Positions 36,877-49,800 are shown, counted from the first letter of the stretch. The stretch is 64,000 nucleotides of DNA from Fratercula arctica (GCA_947846985.1 CANTUZ010000002.1:136671889-136735888), one strand, 5' to 3'. Made by a program: numbers and translations. The notes: generated from the letters alone by a model not told the origin.

Positions 36877-39800
36877 TAGACCATGGATCTTTTAGGCTTT
36901 ATGTATGGATGAATTCCCTAAACTTCAAATGCTTGTATGTTCCTTTCAAGAAGCGTTGTGAAATAATGATGTTTTTTTCTATCATGTGGAACCCATTTGA
37001 GTTGGAAGCCATGTAACTTTAGAGTGGATGCTTGGAAAGCACTCCTTCTTTAAAAAGGAAGAGCATCCATCAGTCCTGGGAACTGAAGAAACCTCTTGTC
37101 CAGCTATGGCAGTCAAGAAAGAAGCATGATTTCCAGAGTCTGGTTTAGTCTCAAGTTAAGGTTTTGTATTTAGTCTCTCAGCGACAGGCACACTTCACTT
37201 CTCAGGATAACATACTTTGGCAAGAAAGAGTCTAAACATTTATAATTTACAAACCTGGTGATAATTTGAGGCTCAAATATCAAAAGACTGATCAACAAAC
37301 AGAAAATATAAGCAAACGAGCTCAGTCCAGCCATGGTTGTCTTAGATGAGCCAGATCATGACAGCTCTGCAAGGATGGGGACTGATTCCTCTCGAGAGAA
37401 AACACAGGCACATGAGTAGCAGCTGTAGCATGGTTGTGGCTCTTGGGATTTGCGCTAGGCAGAATGACACACACACATGCACAGATACACAGAAAGTGCC
37501 CTGCTGCAGCAGAAGAAAGCTCACAGCTCTCTGCTAATATGGTCCTCTGGGTCCAGCTGTATCAGCCTTGTTACATAAATGATTAAATGGGGCCACATAT
37601 TAATTGCATCTCTCACGTGTCTAACATCATCCATGGAAATATGGCTGCTACGGTGACTGTGAGTGCATATGTTAATATCTTCTCATCAGCCAGTACAAGA
37701 ATCACTAGACTAAAGTAACTATAGGATAAAGTCTTGTTTACTTGAGCTGTGGAAGCTCATACTTTTACTGTCTCGAGTCTTTGGTGGAGGCCACATGACA
37801 ACTCAGATGACAGTCATGCCATATGAGTCAGGCAGGCAAGAGTACGCCTCTGGTACCCAAATGATTTTAATTGCAATAGAGAATCTGTAATGAGCCCTGC
37901 TGATCTTTGTTGTTTTGTCTGTAGCAGAATGATTAGTGACATGGGTAGGGTTAGAGCCAAAAGTAATTAATTTTGTTTTGCCAGTTGTGGGGAATTTTAA
38001 CCTTAACATCAGAGAGAACGCCTGTGTCACTGCTGATGCATACAATGGTAATGAAGGGTAAAGAAAAGCTGGGGGGAAGGAAGGAATTAATGACAAAATC
38101 AGTGTTACAGAAAAACAGATCGGACAGACTGTAGGCATTTCAGTCCTGTTTATCTTACTTCAGAGTATTGATTATTTGCAATCAGCAAGACAAAAACTGC
38201 TGAAGGTGAAAGTCAGTTGAATAGGGAATAGGTTATTTAGCATGTTAGTAAAGATTTCTTCTATTTACTTTTTCAGCTTTGCATTATTATAGCAACTTTC
38301 CTTTTTATTTATAAGAGGCTGAAGATGTCTGCATTGCAGCATAATTGGTTCTGGCTGCTAGCCACCTGACAAAGCTAATTATTGATTGTCTGTGCATTGG
38401 TCCTGTGAGAGAATCCAATGTCTATACAAATTAGTTGGAGGCAACTGTCTCATAAAGTAGTCAGAATGAAACCTTTATACTTTCCTAAACAGAAATGTGA
38501 TAGATTATTGGCTTTTTCAGGGAAAGGGCAAAGTATAGTACTAACTGCTATTCATGAATGACAAAGCCTCTTCACTGCGGAACTCAATTCAAATCAAAAG
38601 GCACAAGCCTTAAGGAACGGAATTCACAGTTGAGTCTGAAGAATACTAATTATTTTCAAACCCATCCCACTTTAATAAATTGCTGGTGCTAAGTGGATTA
38701 GTTCAGGTTTTGAAGGACTAGGATTATTGTATTCCTGTTGCATTCAAAATGCATCTTTCCCATTACATTTTGAAATAAAGATATTTTTATATATTTATAA
38801 CAGCGGGTTTTATGCCTTCAGATTACAAATCTCTACATCTGCAGTCTCACAAAAGTTAAGAAACTCATGTTTCTGAAGTATTTAAACACTGAATACTTAC
38901 AGGACATTTGGAAGGATCAAGTTAAGACTTCACTAAAAAAGCAGCCACACAAAGTTCCCGTGAAAGCAGATGAAAACTTCCATAGGATGAATGTTATTAT
39001 CAGATCCAGATATTGCCATATTAGCATACACAAGTACAGACGTAAATACTTGTTTGGCTAATCTTTAATTAAAAACATTTGAAAATGCTACTTTTTTCTG
39101 CATTAATTTACCCGTGGTGAATCACAAGACATAAATGAAGTAATAGAGACAAGCTCCTCGCCTTGGTGGTGAAGCAAACTTCAAAGAGGTGGAGAAATCC
39201 CTGTTTAGCAAGGCCTGTTGACACATCATTTTGTCTGCAGAAGTTTCTGTTCTCACTCCCCTACCAGCTCTTTGTCACTGTCCCTTTATGCACAGGTTAC
39301 GGCCACTGGAAATCGGCAACTCATCTGAAGCTTCCTGCCTAAGCTTCGGTCCAAATGAAGCTGGGATGTTTAAAATGTTGGTCTTTATTAGGCGATCTCT
39401 TTGGGACTGCAAGTGATTAGGGAGTCTTTGCACAAGCAGCTCAGCTGGCAAGAAGGCAGCACAGGCGACCGGAGGCAGGCTGGAACAAAACAGTATTTTT
39501 TTGCCTGCACAGCTGCAGTCAGAGGGGGATGTGTGAACAAGCCTTAAGGCTTCACAGCTGCTTCCCAGAGTTATAGTAGCCTGGTCTTCTCCTGCTAATG
39601 CAGATAGCTGCCATTGCACAAGAGAAACAGGGGGTGAGAAGACAATAATGTGTCTAGCAGGACATCCTTTGATCCTCCCTCTCCCTGATTCCCATGAAAT
39701 CCTTTAGTTCCCCTTGAGCAGGGGCTTTATGCTAGATCCACTGTGCAGGGACCATCAAACAATTCAGAAGTCAAGGCAGAGTTTATGAACTATGAAAAAG

Positions 39801-40064
39801 CTGTAAACTTAAGAAAGAATTTTCTTGTTGAAGAACCCAATTGCCGAGGTACAAATCTTCATGGATTTCTCACAGATACTCCAATACTGTTGTTCTTCAC
39901 CTCTGTTGTAAGAAATGTGCCTCAGGCTTACAGGTAGAACCTTGAAAACATGACCCAAAAGCTTTGAAATCAGATACTTAAGAAAAATTACCATAACTAA
40001 TTACTTTAAATTTGCCCTTTTCCCCCTCTTTTAAACGATTTTATAATTTTGGACTGACAGCATC

Positions 40065-40100
40065 TATAATATTGCAAAGTTTAGAGTTTGCAATATTATA
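40065..40100. repeat. Perfect 14-bp inverted repeat with 8-base loop
   Basis: TATAATATTGCAAA at 40065-40078 is exactly complementary to TTTGCAATATTATA at 40087-40100, separated by GTTTAGAG. A perfect 14-bp stem is rare by chance in this much sequence. The stem is too short for a typical microRNA precursor. It could be a cruciform-forming site, the closely spaced ends of a deleted DNA transposon, or a templated-mutation product. Confidence 0.93.
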
Positions 40101-40632
40101 ATAATAACAAAGTGAGCCCAACTAGTCTAATTTTCTACCTTAGGTTAACCTGGAACTAGATATTAACAATGGAAATCCCCAATACGCACATTACGTTGAA
40201 GAGCAGTAATTTCTTTTTGAGAAAGAAGCATAAAACTCACCTCTGATCTCATCTAATTTGTGTCTGTCTGGGCACTCTTAGTGAAATAAGTGAAATTGCA
40301 CTGAGATAAAATGAGAAGAAAATGAGCTCTTCTGAATAAATGTAATAAAATCCAGTGCATGTAGAGATGTTTGCAGCTCTCAGGGTGGTGGCTGGGAGGC
40401 CTGGGGAGAGATTAAATATGTTGAGTAGTGTTAAGATATTCATTTATGTTATTGATGTGCAAGTTTCTCTTTCCACTGCTATAAATCTTATTTTTCATGT
40501 TTGGTTTTACTAGGCTCTTCACCTGAACCATTCTATGATGGTTCTATCCCGGTTTTGAGTATAACATAATTTCATTCTACAAAATATACAGCTAGGCAAA
40601 AATAAGAAAATTAGAGAAATATCATGGAACTA

Positions 40633-40634
<2 letters not shown>

Positions 40635-40674
<40 letters not shown>
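40635..40674. repeat. T40 homopolymer
   Basis: Forty consecutive T, the longest homopolymer in the window. CR1 elements do not end in poly-A, and no AATAAA-type signal or gene-like sequence lies on the minus strand upstream of it. It is therefore not obviously a retroposon tail. The exact length may be an assembly estimate. Confidence 0.93.
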
Positions 40675-41354
40675 CCCTCTTGAGATTTTCCAGAAGGTTT
40701 CAGCTTGAAATGGGTGATAAAAGAGTATGGACAAGTTTAAATGTTTAGCTGACTCTCTAGGTACTGAGTGATGAAGCAAGTGATATTTGTCTATTTTTAA
40801 TATTGACTAGTCTGTCTCTCTCTCTTTCTTTTTTTAAGGATGATCGTGAAAGATCAGCTGTTCAGCATACATGACAGGCTTTCTAGTCAAACTGGGTGAT
40901 TTGCCATTATATTCAAATATTATCTCATATAACAGATGGAAATCAAAGGAAGATTAACAACAGGGAAGAAATGCTTTTTAGAGAGAAAGAACAAGCTTTT
41001 AATATATATGTTTGTTTATGCCCATTAAAAATCTAACTGTTGGCATTTGGAATTTACCTTTCAGCAGCTCTAATTCTTTAATACGAATAGCTCAGTCCAA
41101 TTATCTAAATATAGTTAGCTGCCTATACTCCTACTTAAAGGTGCTCTGTGGTATGTGAGATTTCTGCACAGAGATTGCATTTAAGATAAAGGTCCACAGG
41201 AGATGCAAGGTCCTCTGGACTAGAAGGTGAAGGCTCCGACAAATATCGAAGGTGTGTGAATGCCTCATTCAGGTTTGACAGTTGTTAACAAATTTACCAT
41301 CAAGCATAAGATTTTAAACATTAACTCTCAGTTCAAAGTATATGTAGCTGTAAC

Positions 41355-41450
41355 GGGCCTGAATCTCATTTCCTACTAATTTATTTGCTCTATAACTCCA
41401 ATTAAATCAGAATTGCACTCTGTTTACACAGTGCAAGTGGGATTATACTC
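41355..41450. repeat. Possible old amniote dispersed repeat
   Basis: GGGCCTGAATCTCATTTCCT followed by a TAACTCCAATTAAATCAGAA block and TTTACACAGTGCAAGTGGGA resembles an imperfectly palindromic repeat common in turtle, crocodile and bird DNA (GGCCTGATTCTCATTTACAC ... TAACTCCA ... AATCAG ... CAGTGTAA). The class of the element is not certain to me. Confidence 0.4.
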
Positions 41451-41608
41451 AAGATTTCTGACAAGACATATAGCAAGATAATGTAGGAAAAAAAATCCCC
41501 AGCATACTGTCCTAAACCAAAGGAGTGTGAATAAAGCTAACTATAAAACAGCTGACTCCCATAATTCAGAGTCATTTTTAACAATGTCTAATGTTTCCCA
41601 AGCTCATC

Positions 41609-41631
41609 ACAAAATTTTCTGAAAATTTTGT
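41609..41631. repeat. Perfect 10-bp inverted repeat, 3-base loop
   Basis: ACAAAATTTT and AAAATTTTGT flank CTG. It is a tight hairpin of low complexity. Confidence 0.92.
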
Positions 41632-43318
41632 AGGATAAAGGCAAATAATTTGTTCCTGTTGTGAAAACGTCCAACTCAGCTGCCTGAGAAGAAAGTTAGA
41701 GTGAAATAGCTTTGCTTTTGGTTGTTTAAAGATCCTGAGAGGTACCTGCCAGGCATATCTTTATATCAATGGATTTTCTACAAGGAAGCAATGTTCACTG
41801 CAATTAGTTAAAACATTTGATAACACAATGGCTGTGTTCCTGACTATGAAGTTCACAGAAGGTACTCATTAATACAGGAGTAAGCCTGCTTTGAGACCTT
41901 ATCCTCCTTAGCTCCTTTCCCCCTCCAGGTGACTGCCCCCTTGAGCTTTGTAATAGAGGTTTTTGCTGTGAAATTGCTACTAACCTAGCATCTGTCTTGG
42001 AGGATCAATGTGTATCCTTAACGGCTTTGGAGGAGAAGAAAAGACTGAAATGATTCTTCTTTCCAATAAGCTAAGGCACTGTGCCAGCTCATACTGGCAT
42101 TTTATCTTTGCTTGTTACTTTTACTGTTTGAGGATCAGAATTGTAGCTGTTACTGAACTGCTACCAGGATGTTGGATCATGTGACCATATTGGATCAGGT
42201 GAGAAAAACACAGTTTAGGTTCTCTAAATCTAAATCCCAGCTAAAGTCAGTCAAATGGAGGAAACTTTGTCACTGAAATGCTCCTTCTTTATAGCAGTGT
42301 CTGTAGTTCTCTTTCTTCAAATAGTTAATGATGACAATGGTGGATCAGACCCACTAGATCAAAACACCTGGGAGAATGAACATGTAGGAGTTGCAGACAG
42401 ATGAGTAACAGCAGGCAGCTTCGTGGTGTTATGAGTTACTACTGTATAGAAACTGAGCTCTAGTAAGTCCATATTCCCAATGACAGATGAGAAATAAATC
42501 TCATTAATATATACCACCATGACTGAAGGAAAGAGGGGGAGACATCAGACAGAATCTATGATTTTTGTTGAGATGTATCTTTTTAATTATAACTTCAGCA
42601 ATTTTTTGGTTTGATTTTATTATACTTTTACTGGATCGTGAAGTAACATCATTCCTTATATCTTGATCTGTTAATGTTTTGTTTTAAACATTTACATATT
42701 TGCACAAGGAAATTTCTACGTTATTTTTAGTACTCAAAGACTCTAAAAATACACAAATTTGAGCCTTGTAGTAACTTAATGGACATTTATGTAGCTATTA
42801 TGTTACTATTTTCCCTAGTAAGGTAACCAATACAAAAATCAAGTCCACTCAGTGTACTATTAGCAAAGGATGGGAGAAAGGAAATAAGAAGAAATATAGG
42901 GATTGGTAAAATCAGTCAAATCACAGGCAGAAGCGATTATCAAGGCATGTATTTTGGGAATCCTGAAAAATGTGGATGGGGTGTTTAGCCACTGTTGTTG
43001 ATATGGGTGTTAGAATTCAAAAACATGGAGCCGAATATGTGTAATTTTCTGATGTATTCTTGTTAACATACACCAATAGAACATGCAGGAGAAATTTGTC
43101 CAGTGAGTTCTAAATTAAGCAGTCTTGTCATGTTTTGTAGAAAAACTCTTCCAACTGTCTTCAGACTCAGTCTTTTTGAGCATGATCAAACTGTTTCACT
43201 TCCCATATGGTATTTATGGACACTTGTAAGCTTGTACAAATTCTTCAAATTTTCATGGCTGGAAAAAACACATTTAGAGCATCTTTAATACTGTCAGCAA
43301 AATAATTTCCCGTCTTTT

Positions 43319-43359
43319 ATTCAGTCATCACTGAATGACGGCTCAATGTCATCATTGAG
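43319..43359. repeat. Twin adjacent hairpins
   Basis: ATTCAG and CTGAAT enclose TCATCA (43319-43336). Six bases after its start-to-end span, CTCAAT and ATTGAG enclose GTCATC (43342-43359). Each stem is a perfect 6 bp and both loops contain the same TCATC core, so the pair looks like a diverged duplication. It may also be chance. Confidence 0.8.
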
Positions 43360-45466
43360 TAAACAGACATTCTACTTAAGTTTTCGATTTTAAAGAATTA
43401 AATATGACCTTTTTAGCATAAATTATTTTTCCTTTAAAAAAAATTGAAATTAGACCTTTTTTTAACATGTAATTATTTACATAAAGACATTTTCTAATAG
43501 CAGTAACCTTCATAGGGTGCAGATACTGTTGTTCATATCCTATTATCTGGCAGTCAGTTACTACACTCACACTTAGTTCCAATACTCACCATAGATGTCT
43601 TGGCCATGGCATGGCCTAGTAGAGACTACATTCAGTATTAGACTGTATAGCCAGAAACACTGTTCAAATAGTTCCTAACTATTGTCAATTAATGTGTTCT
43701 ATAAAGATTGAAATTACTGAAAATGACTTTTCTGAATATTTAAGTGCTTTAACAGTCTTTAAAATCAAAATGGTTTTATTACTTTCTTCAAAGTTTTATG
43801 CGCTTTCCGTGAATTTATTGATTCATTCAACCGTATTTCAGGCACAGTCATCCGTTCCGAAGGCAAGTTCAAATTTGAAAAAAAAAAATAAAATTAAGCC
43901 ATAAAAATCTTAGTTTAATGAAGTAGCATATAAGACCTAACAGCTGGTAATTCTGCCCCCAAAATCCTACACTTCCTGATGAGTTGAGTTTCGCATGAGT
44001 TTTCTTAATAATTTTATTTTGCTCAGACGATGTTAAAATGAACTTTCCGCTGAGTAATGAGCACTGGAATTTTACACTGGACAGCTAGAAAATCCAGTCC
44101 AGGGAATTGTACCTTTACTTTTTAAAATGTAGCACATATGCTTCAAGTAAATTATAAAGTGGAGAGATTAGCGTGATGACAAATTAAGTCTTTTACCAGA
44201 ACTTTTTTTATGAATAACATGATATATAAGATGTGGGTATTAAAAGTCACAATAGCCACAGAAATTACTGCATTACATTAACCTTAAATTATAGTGAAGT
44301 TTTAATGAAAAATATTAATTGAAAATAATTCTTAAATAGGACAAAGTCTATTTATAACCCTGTTCTACTTGATTTTGGTTCATATGCATAATTATATTGC
44401 TATGTTATCACAATTATTTCAAAACTTTTTTGTTTGAAAAAAGAAATCACTATAAAGCAGAGCAATTCCAGTTAATGTTTGTATCTGAAATGTTTTATTT
44501 GATCTGGAATTTTCAAAATGTGTAAATGAGTTAGGTTCTTCCTTTCATTCAGTTTCAGCGGAAATTTAGCATCTAAATCCCTTTGGCTCCTTTGAAAAGC
44601 CTACTTAATGTGCTTTGCATGGTTGCTTCACATAGCTGTGAATATATAATACATTGCCTAAAGGTCACTGGAAATACTACTGATTGAAAATAAAGAGCTT
44701 CTGGTACAATAAAACATGTACTTTCTGCAGATAATATTGCTTGGTCTCTCAGTGGTATCGATTGTACGGGAAGTTCACTGTCCCATGATTGTTGTAAAAG
44801 ATACATGTCATATCAGATGAAAAAAATTCATCTTTGGTTAAGAGCCATTTGGTGGTGAACGTGCCACTTGTCCTCAAAACTTAGTTTAGCTAGAATTTAA
44901 GTGATGTGTGGCCTCTTGTTAACACTTTGTACAACTGGGAAAAATGGAATGGATCAGGAAACAAAGAGGGTTTTTACTGACGGATTGGAGAGGGAAAACT
45001 CTGCTGTGAAGCTCAGGTAGGTTGAACTACTCAGTCTTATACAGCCAAGTAACCTGCTTGTGTTGGTATCATCTGCTCACTGCAATCAGTTCCACCAGTG
45101 AACAACTGATCAATGCAAATGAGAGAATAGAATTTAGACAGCACAAAGCTTTCTTAATCTCGTTAATTCCTTTTTCATATTTTTATCAGTTGTCTTTGAC
45201 TTACAGCAGGTATCAGACAAAAGGAGGTGTAAAAAGGGTTTGTGACACTTGCAGCCACAAGAGTTCTGTTAATTTTCACAACAGAAGAAGCCATAAAGGA
45301 CAAATCCTGATATATCACCAGTAGGAGATTCTGAGATTAACACAGAAATCAAACTCGATATGCACACATAACTTACAACGTGCTACCTCTTCCACATTTT
45401 AGTTCATTTTTGTACTAAGAGCCATGAGAAATACCCAACGATTTTGCTCTTTTCTATGAAATAGCT

Positions 45467-45484
45467 AAAAAAAAAAAAAAAAAA
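45467..45484. repeat. A18 homopolymer
   Basis: Eighteen consecutive A; no AATAAA signal lies at a suitable distance upstream. Confidence 0.95.
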
Positions 45485-45710
45485 GGACAAAGGTATATTT
45501 ATTAGATGGACTTGTCCTTGTAAAAAGATTTTGAGAAAATAGACAGATCCTGCTTACTCTAGCAAAAATAAAAGTTGAAGTAAAATTTACAGAATTGGGG
45601 CCATAATTTGGAATTATTTAAAAAGTGTGTCTGGGAGAGATCTGTAGCATTTTTTTTAAATGGTGAAGTTCAACAAATGAAACAAATTTTAACATTAAAA
45701 CAGGAAAAAA

Positions 45711-46880
45711 AATCATACAATCATAGAAAGGTTTGGATTGGAAGGGACCTTTAAAGGTCATCTAGTCCAACCCCCCTGCAATGAACAGGGACATCTTCAA
45801 CCAGAGCAGGTTGCTCAGAGCCCCGTCCAACCTGACCTTGAATGTTTCCAGGGATGGGGCATCTACCACTTCTCTGGGCAACCTCTTACAGCATTTCATC
45901 ACCCTCATCATGAAAAGTTTCTCCTTATATCTAGCCTAAATCTACTCTCTTTAGAGTTTAAACCAATTACCCCTTGTCCTATTGCAACAGACCCTACTAA
46001 AAAATTTGTCCCCAACTTTCTTACAAGCCCCCCTTAAGTATTGAAAGGTTACAATAAGGTGTTCCCAGAGCCTTCTCTTCTCCAGGCTGCACAATCCCAA
46101 TTCTTTCAGCCTGTCCTCATAGGAGAGGTGTTTCATATCTCTGATCATTTTTGTGGCCCTCCTCTGGACCCACTCCAAGAGGTCCATGTCTTTTTTGTGC
46201 TGAGAGCACTAGAGCTGGATGCAATACTCCAGGTGGGGTCTCACCGAAGTGGAGTAAAAGGGGCGGAACCACCGCCCTCGACCTGCTGGCCACGCTTCTT
46301 TTGATGCAGCCCAGGATACAGTGGGCTTTCTGGGCTGCCAGTGAGCATTGCCAGCTCATGTCCAGCTTTTCATCCACCAGTACCCTCAAGTCCTTCTCCT
46401 CAGGGCTGCTCTCAATCCCTTCATCCCCCAGACTGTACTGATACAGGGGGTTGCCCCAACTTCGGTGCAGGACCCTGCACTTGACCTTGTTGAATCTCAT
46501 GAAGTTCATATGGGCCCACTTCTTGAGCTTGTCCAGGTCCATCTGGATGGCATCCCATCCCTCAGGCCTGTCAACTGCACCACTCAGCTTGGTGTTGTCT
46601 GCAAACTTGCTGAGGGTGCACTTGATCCCGCTGTCTATGTCATTGATTAAGATATTAAACAGTAATGGTCCCAATACAGACCCTGAGGGATACCACTTGT
46701 CACTGATCTCCATGTGGACATTGAGCCACTGATCACTACCCTCTGGATGGGACCATTCAACCAATTCTTCGTCCTTCAAACAGTCCACCCATCAAATCCA
46801 TGTATCTCCACTTTAGAGAGAAGATTGTTGTGGGGGACTGTGCCTGATGCCTTACAGAAGTCCAGATGGTACTAAACATC
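45711..46880 (-). mobile_element. CR1 LINE, 1.17 kb 5'-truncated copy
   Basis: A CR1 copy in minus orientation with its 3' end intact. On the plus strand it begins with the reversed terminus (AATCATACAATCATAG) and proceeds through TGGAAGGGACCTTTAAAGGT, the 3' untranslated region and the RT tail, ending near motif A. The minus frame 46788-46117 encodes [10 protein letters not shown] after motif B, then motif C as Phe-Ala-Asp-Asn, so the second catalytic aspartate is lost. Motif B (Gly-Ile-Pro-Gln-Gly) lies in a neighbouring frame, so a shift separates it from motif C. A further fossil frame covers 46187-45951. Opposite-strand frames are shadows. The copy cannot move. Confidence 0.96.
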
Positions 46881-49800
46881 TAGAAAAAGGGTAGTAAACA
46901 TTTTCATGGTCTGGTGGTTTTCATAATATGAATACTTAGATAAGACTTAAATATCCTTATATGATATGGACCTGAAAAAATGAAGAGGGCTGAAAATGTT
47001 ATATTGACCCTATTCATCAGTTTTGGATAACTGCCATTGCTATTGTAGGACAGTTAGTTGTCAGGGTGTAGGGTATATAGGCTCCATCTCTCAGTGTTGA
47101 AGAATTTTGAAAACAGAAAAAAACAAAATAAGTGAATTTAATTGGGTTTTGTTTTGTTTTGTTTTTGTTTTTTTAAGTTATACAGAATTCCCCTCTGACA
47201 CTTTTGAAAAGAAAAGCAAACCACAATCTGAAAAAAAATGTGGCAGACCAGCATCCAGCCTAAGAGGACATAGTGGGGAACAGCCTTGGTAGGTATTCAT
47301 GTATAGGTATAAGCTCTTTAACCCAAGTTTTCTGTGCTGTTGAGGTTATGATGACACTATTTGATTTTTTAGAGTGTTTTATTGTCTGTTTGCAAGTTAT
47401 TATGACATCCTCTTCCCGCAAAAGGCAGTGACTGATTCAGGTGGATCACTATGCATGGAGAAGCGATCTGGCGACAACTGAACTGACTCTGAGCAGAGAC
47501 GCTATTGGATAACTGTAGAATAACGATTGAGGTCTCTACCACGAAAGAGCCTGAGGAACAGCAAAAGTTGAAAGACCACTGGAGGAAATCAGGAAGCAAA
47601 TACAGCCAGGCCATGGAGGTGTGTGTCCCTTCCTAGTGATCAGGATGCTGCGTTCGCAGGAGTCAGTTGCGTGCAGATGAATGTGTGATTAGAATGAAAG
47701 GACTGAATAGCAAGAATAGCAGTAAGTAGGAAGAAAAGCACCTTTTTCGTTAGTATTTCCAATCTGTTTTACCCTGTTACTTTGAGATTAGTTTCAGTGT
47801 TAAAATGTACATATTCTTATTTAAATTTTATTTAGACCTTCCTTTTAAATTTAAAATCTTTTGAATCCTTGTGTAGCTAGGAGGTTCAGTTTTCTCTTTA
47901 AAGATGTGACTGACTTGGAATGTCTCTTTTCTTATGTTTCTTTCTGCTTAGCTATTAAAACACACTTTACTAATGATCGTCTGGCACTTCCTTCTCCTCT
48001 TTCAAATGTTCTTTTAATTTTCTCAGCCTACACTGGTTGTTCTTTACAGTCTCCTCAATATTAGTGTAAATATCAAATCTCAGTAAATAATAGACTTGAC
48101 CGAATAATGTTTTGCTAATATTTTATCACTAAAAGTACTGGATTCAATTGTTGACCCCATTGCTAGTGCTATAATTTAACACTGAAGAAATGAATAGGGG
48201 AAAGAGATTTTGGTAAAAATGGTTACAAATCTTGAAAAAAAAATCATTAATTTCACATAAAGAATCATAACAGACTCATAACCTCTCTTACATTTATTCC
48301 TATTTTCTTAGTCTCTCAATCACTCAGTTCAAGAGAAAAAAATAATTAACAGACAGGCTATTAAAGATGTTTGAGAGGCTAGAGGTAAGTTTAAGCCTCT
48401 TATGGAATTAGAAAATAATGCCTGGGAACTCAGCTCAGTTATTGTTGAAGATCCATGTGACGGTCAAGATGTACTTTCAGGTACTTCCATCATTCCACTT
48501 TCAAAAGACTGAGCTCCTCTGACTTAATGAATTTTCTTATTCATTGGGTATTACAGTAGAAATATCAATCAGGCAAAAGAAGTTGAACATTGAAGTGCCC
48601 AGCACCTGTGACATGTTGATTAGTTTTACTGTGATTTCTCTTCTGATATTTTTAAATATAGCAAGTGAAGTAATTAATTCAAAGATGACTACCCAAAAGC
48701 TGGTACTTCATGTGTAGTCAGGATCTGTTAAAAAACACTGGAATGGCTCACGTTTCTTGCTGCAGTTTACTGTAACAATAGTTAACAGTCTTCAAGTAAA
48801 TTGGTATGTTTTTTATTTCCTCTGTGCTCTTTGGTTCTGTGTTATTTTCCTTCTTTGTGTCTGTTACTAGTGTGCTGGTAAGTGCTTCAACTTTTGCAGT
48901 ACCCTGGACAATGGATATGCTTTTTTAGCCACTCCAAGTAGTATAGACTCTTTACAATTGTAGTTCAAATAAGGTATAAAAAGATCCTGAGGCACTCTTA
49001 CTAAGGTTCAGAACTAAGGAAAGTAACAAGATACCTAAGGAAACTTGGAGTTGGTTTTTCTGGTTCTTTTTTCACTGTGAGACATAAAGTTCAGAAACAA
49101 GACTTTTAAGGTGCTTGATTAGAAAGATACCTACTTGTCAGTCTGGAAATAGAGCCAAAGGATGTAAAGAAAGGTTAAAATTGCTCAGTACAGAGAAAAT
49201 CCATTATTTTCTTAATAGCAAACATAAAGCTGATTAAATCTGCCAGACCAACAGTCCTGGAAATAAGTGTCCTCCATTAATCCCAGATCCATTTTGAGCC
49301 AGAGCAGCCCATCAGCCACACTGCAGTTAAGGCTTAACACTGTCAGTCCCACTGCTTATGCAGCAGGATGTCAACCCCGGTGGCGTACGATATAGTCAGG
49401 ACTGCACTTACTTACTATATCTTTGGTCCTTAGGCTAATGACAATACCCTCATACAGACTCCTCTGAGGGTGGCGACATGTGGCTTGGGCATAGGAGGCA
49501 GCTAATGAAGGTAGATGATTTCCACGTTGTAGTGGACTATTAGTGATATGCAGTGTGCAGGAGCTCACATCTGCCCACACCTCTGTCTTCACTCCTCCCT
49601 TTGTCACTCATGTTTCCTACTGGCCTTATGTGCTCCTTTCTCCCCATGCGTTGAATAATAATTATCCAATGCTTATTAGGCAATAACACCTAGTGTTATG
49701 GCAAATTTACTATTGCAACAGAGGCATGGCTGTTTAACCAACCCAAACTCGGGTTTCCTGGCTCTTAGGGTATGTCAGCACCGTGCAGCGCAGCATCACA

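Larger units (their letters stand above)
36877..45710. other. Unique AT-rich noncoding stretch with stem-loops
   Basis: No gene is supported. Blocks at about 37555-37690 and 38270-38480 read like conserved noncoding elements (clustered TAATTA, ATTAAT and CAATTA cores). A GC-richer block at 39120-39640 has a 114-codon minus frame with no recognisable family. It also contains the 14-bp stem-loop at 40065-40100, T40 at 40635-40674, an old amniote repeat at 41355-41450, a 10-bp palindrome at 41609-41631 and twin hairpins at 43319-43359. Confidence 0.55.

Noticed and set aside
37803..38138. 111-codon minus-strand frame with a hydrophobic start
   Set aside because: The signal-like start is a run of Leu/Pro/Ser from a purine-rich opposite strand; nothing else supports a gene.
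39275..39619. 114-codon minus-strand frame in a GC-richer block
   Set aside because: No homologous family, splice context or conserved motif is visible; the length is compatible with chance in this composition.
40635..40674. T40 as the tail of a minus-strand processed pseudogene
   Set aside because: No AATAAA lies at a suitable distance on the minus strand and no gene-like sequence precedes it.
46151..46732. Several 90-100 codon plus-strand frames
   Set aside because: They are antisense shadows of the CR1 copy at 45711-46880.
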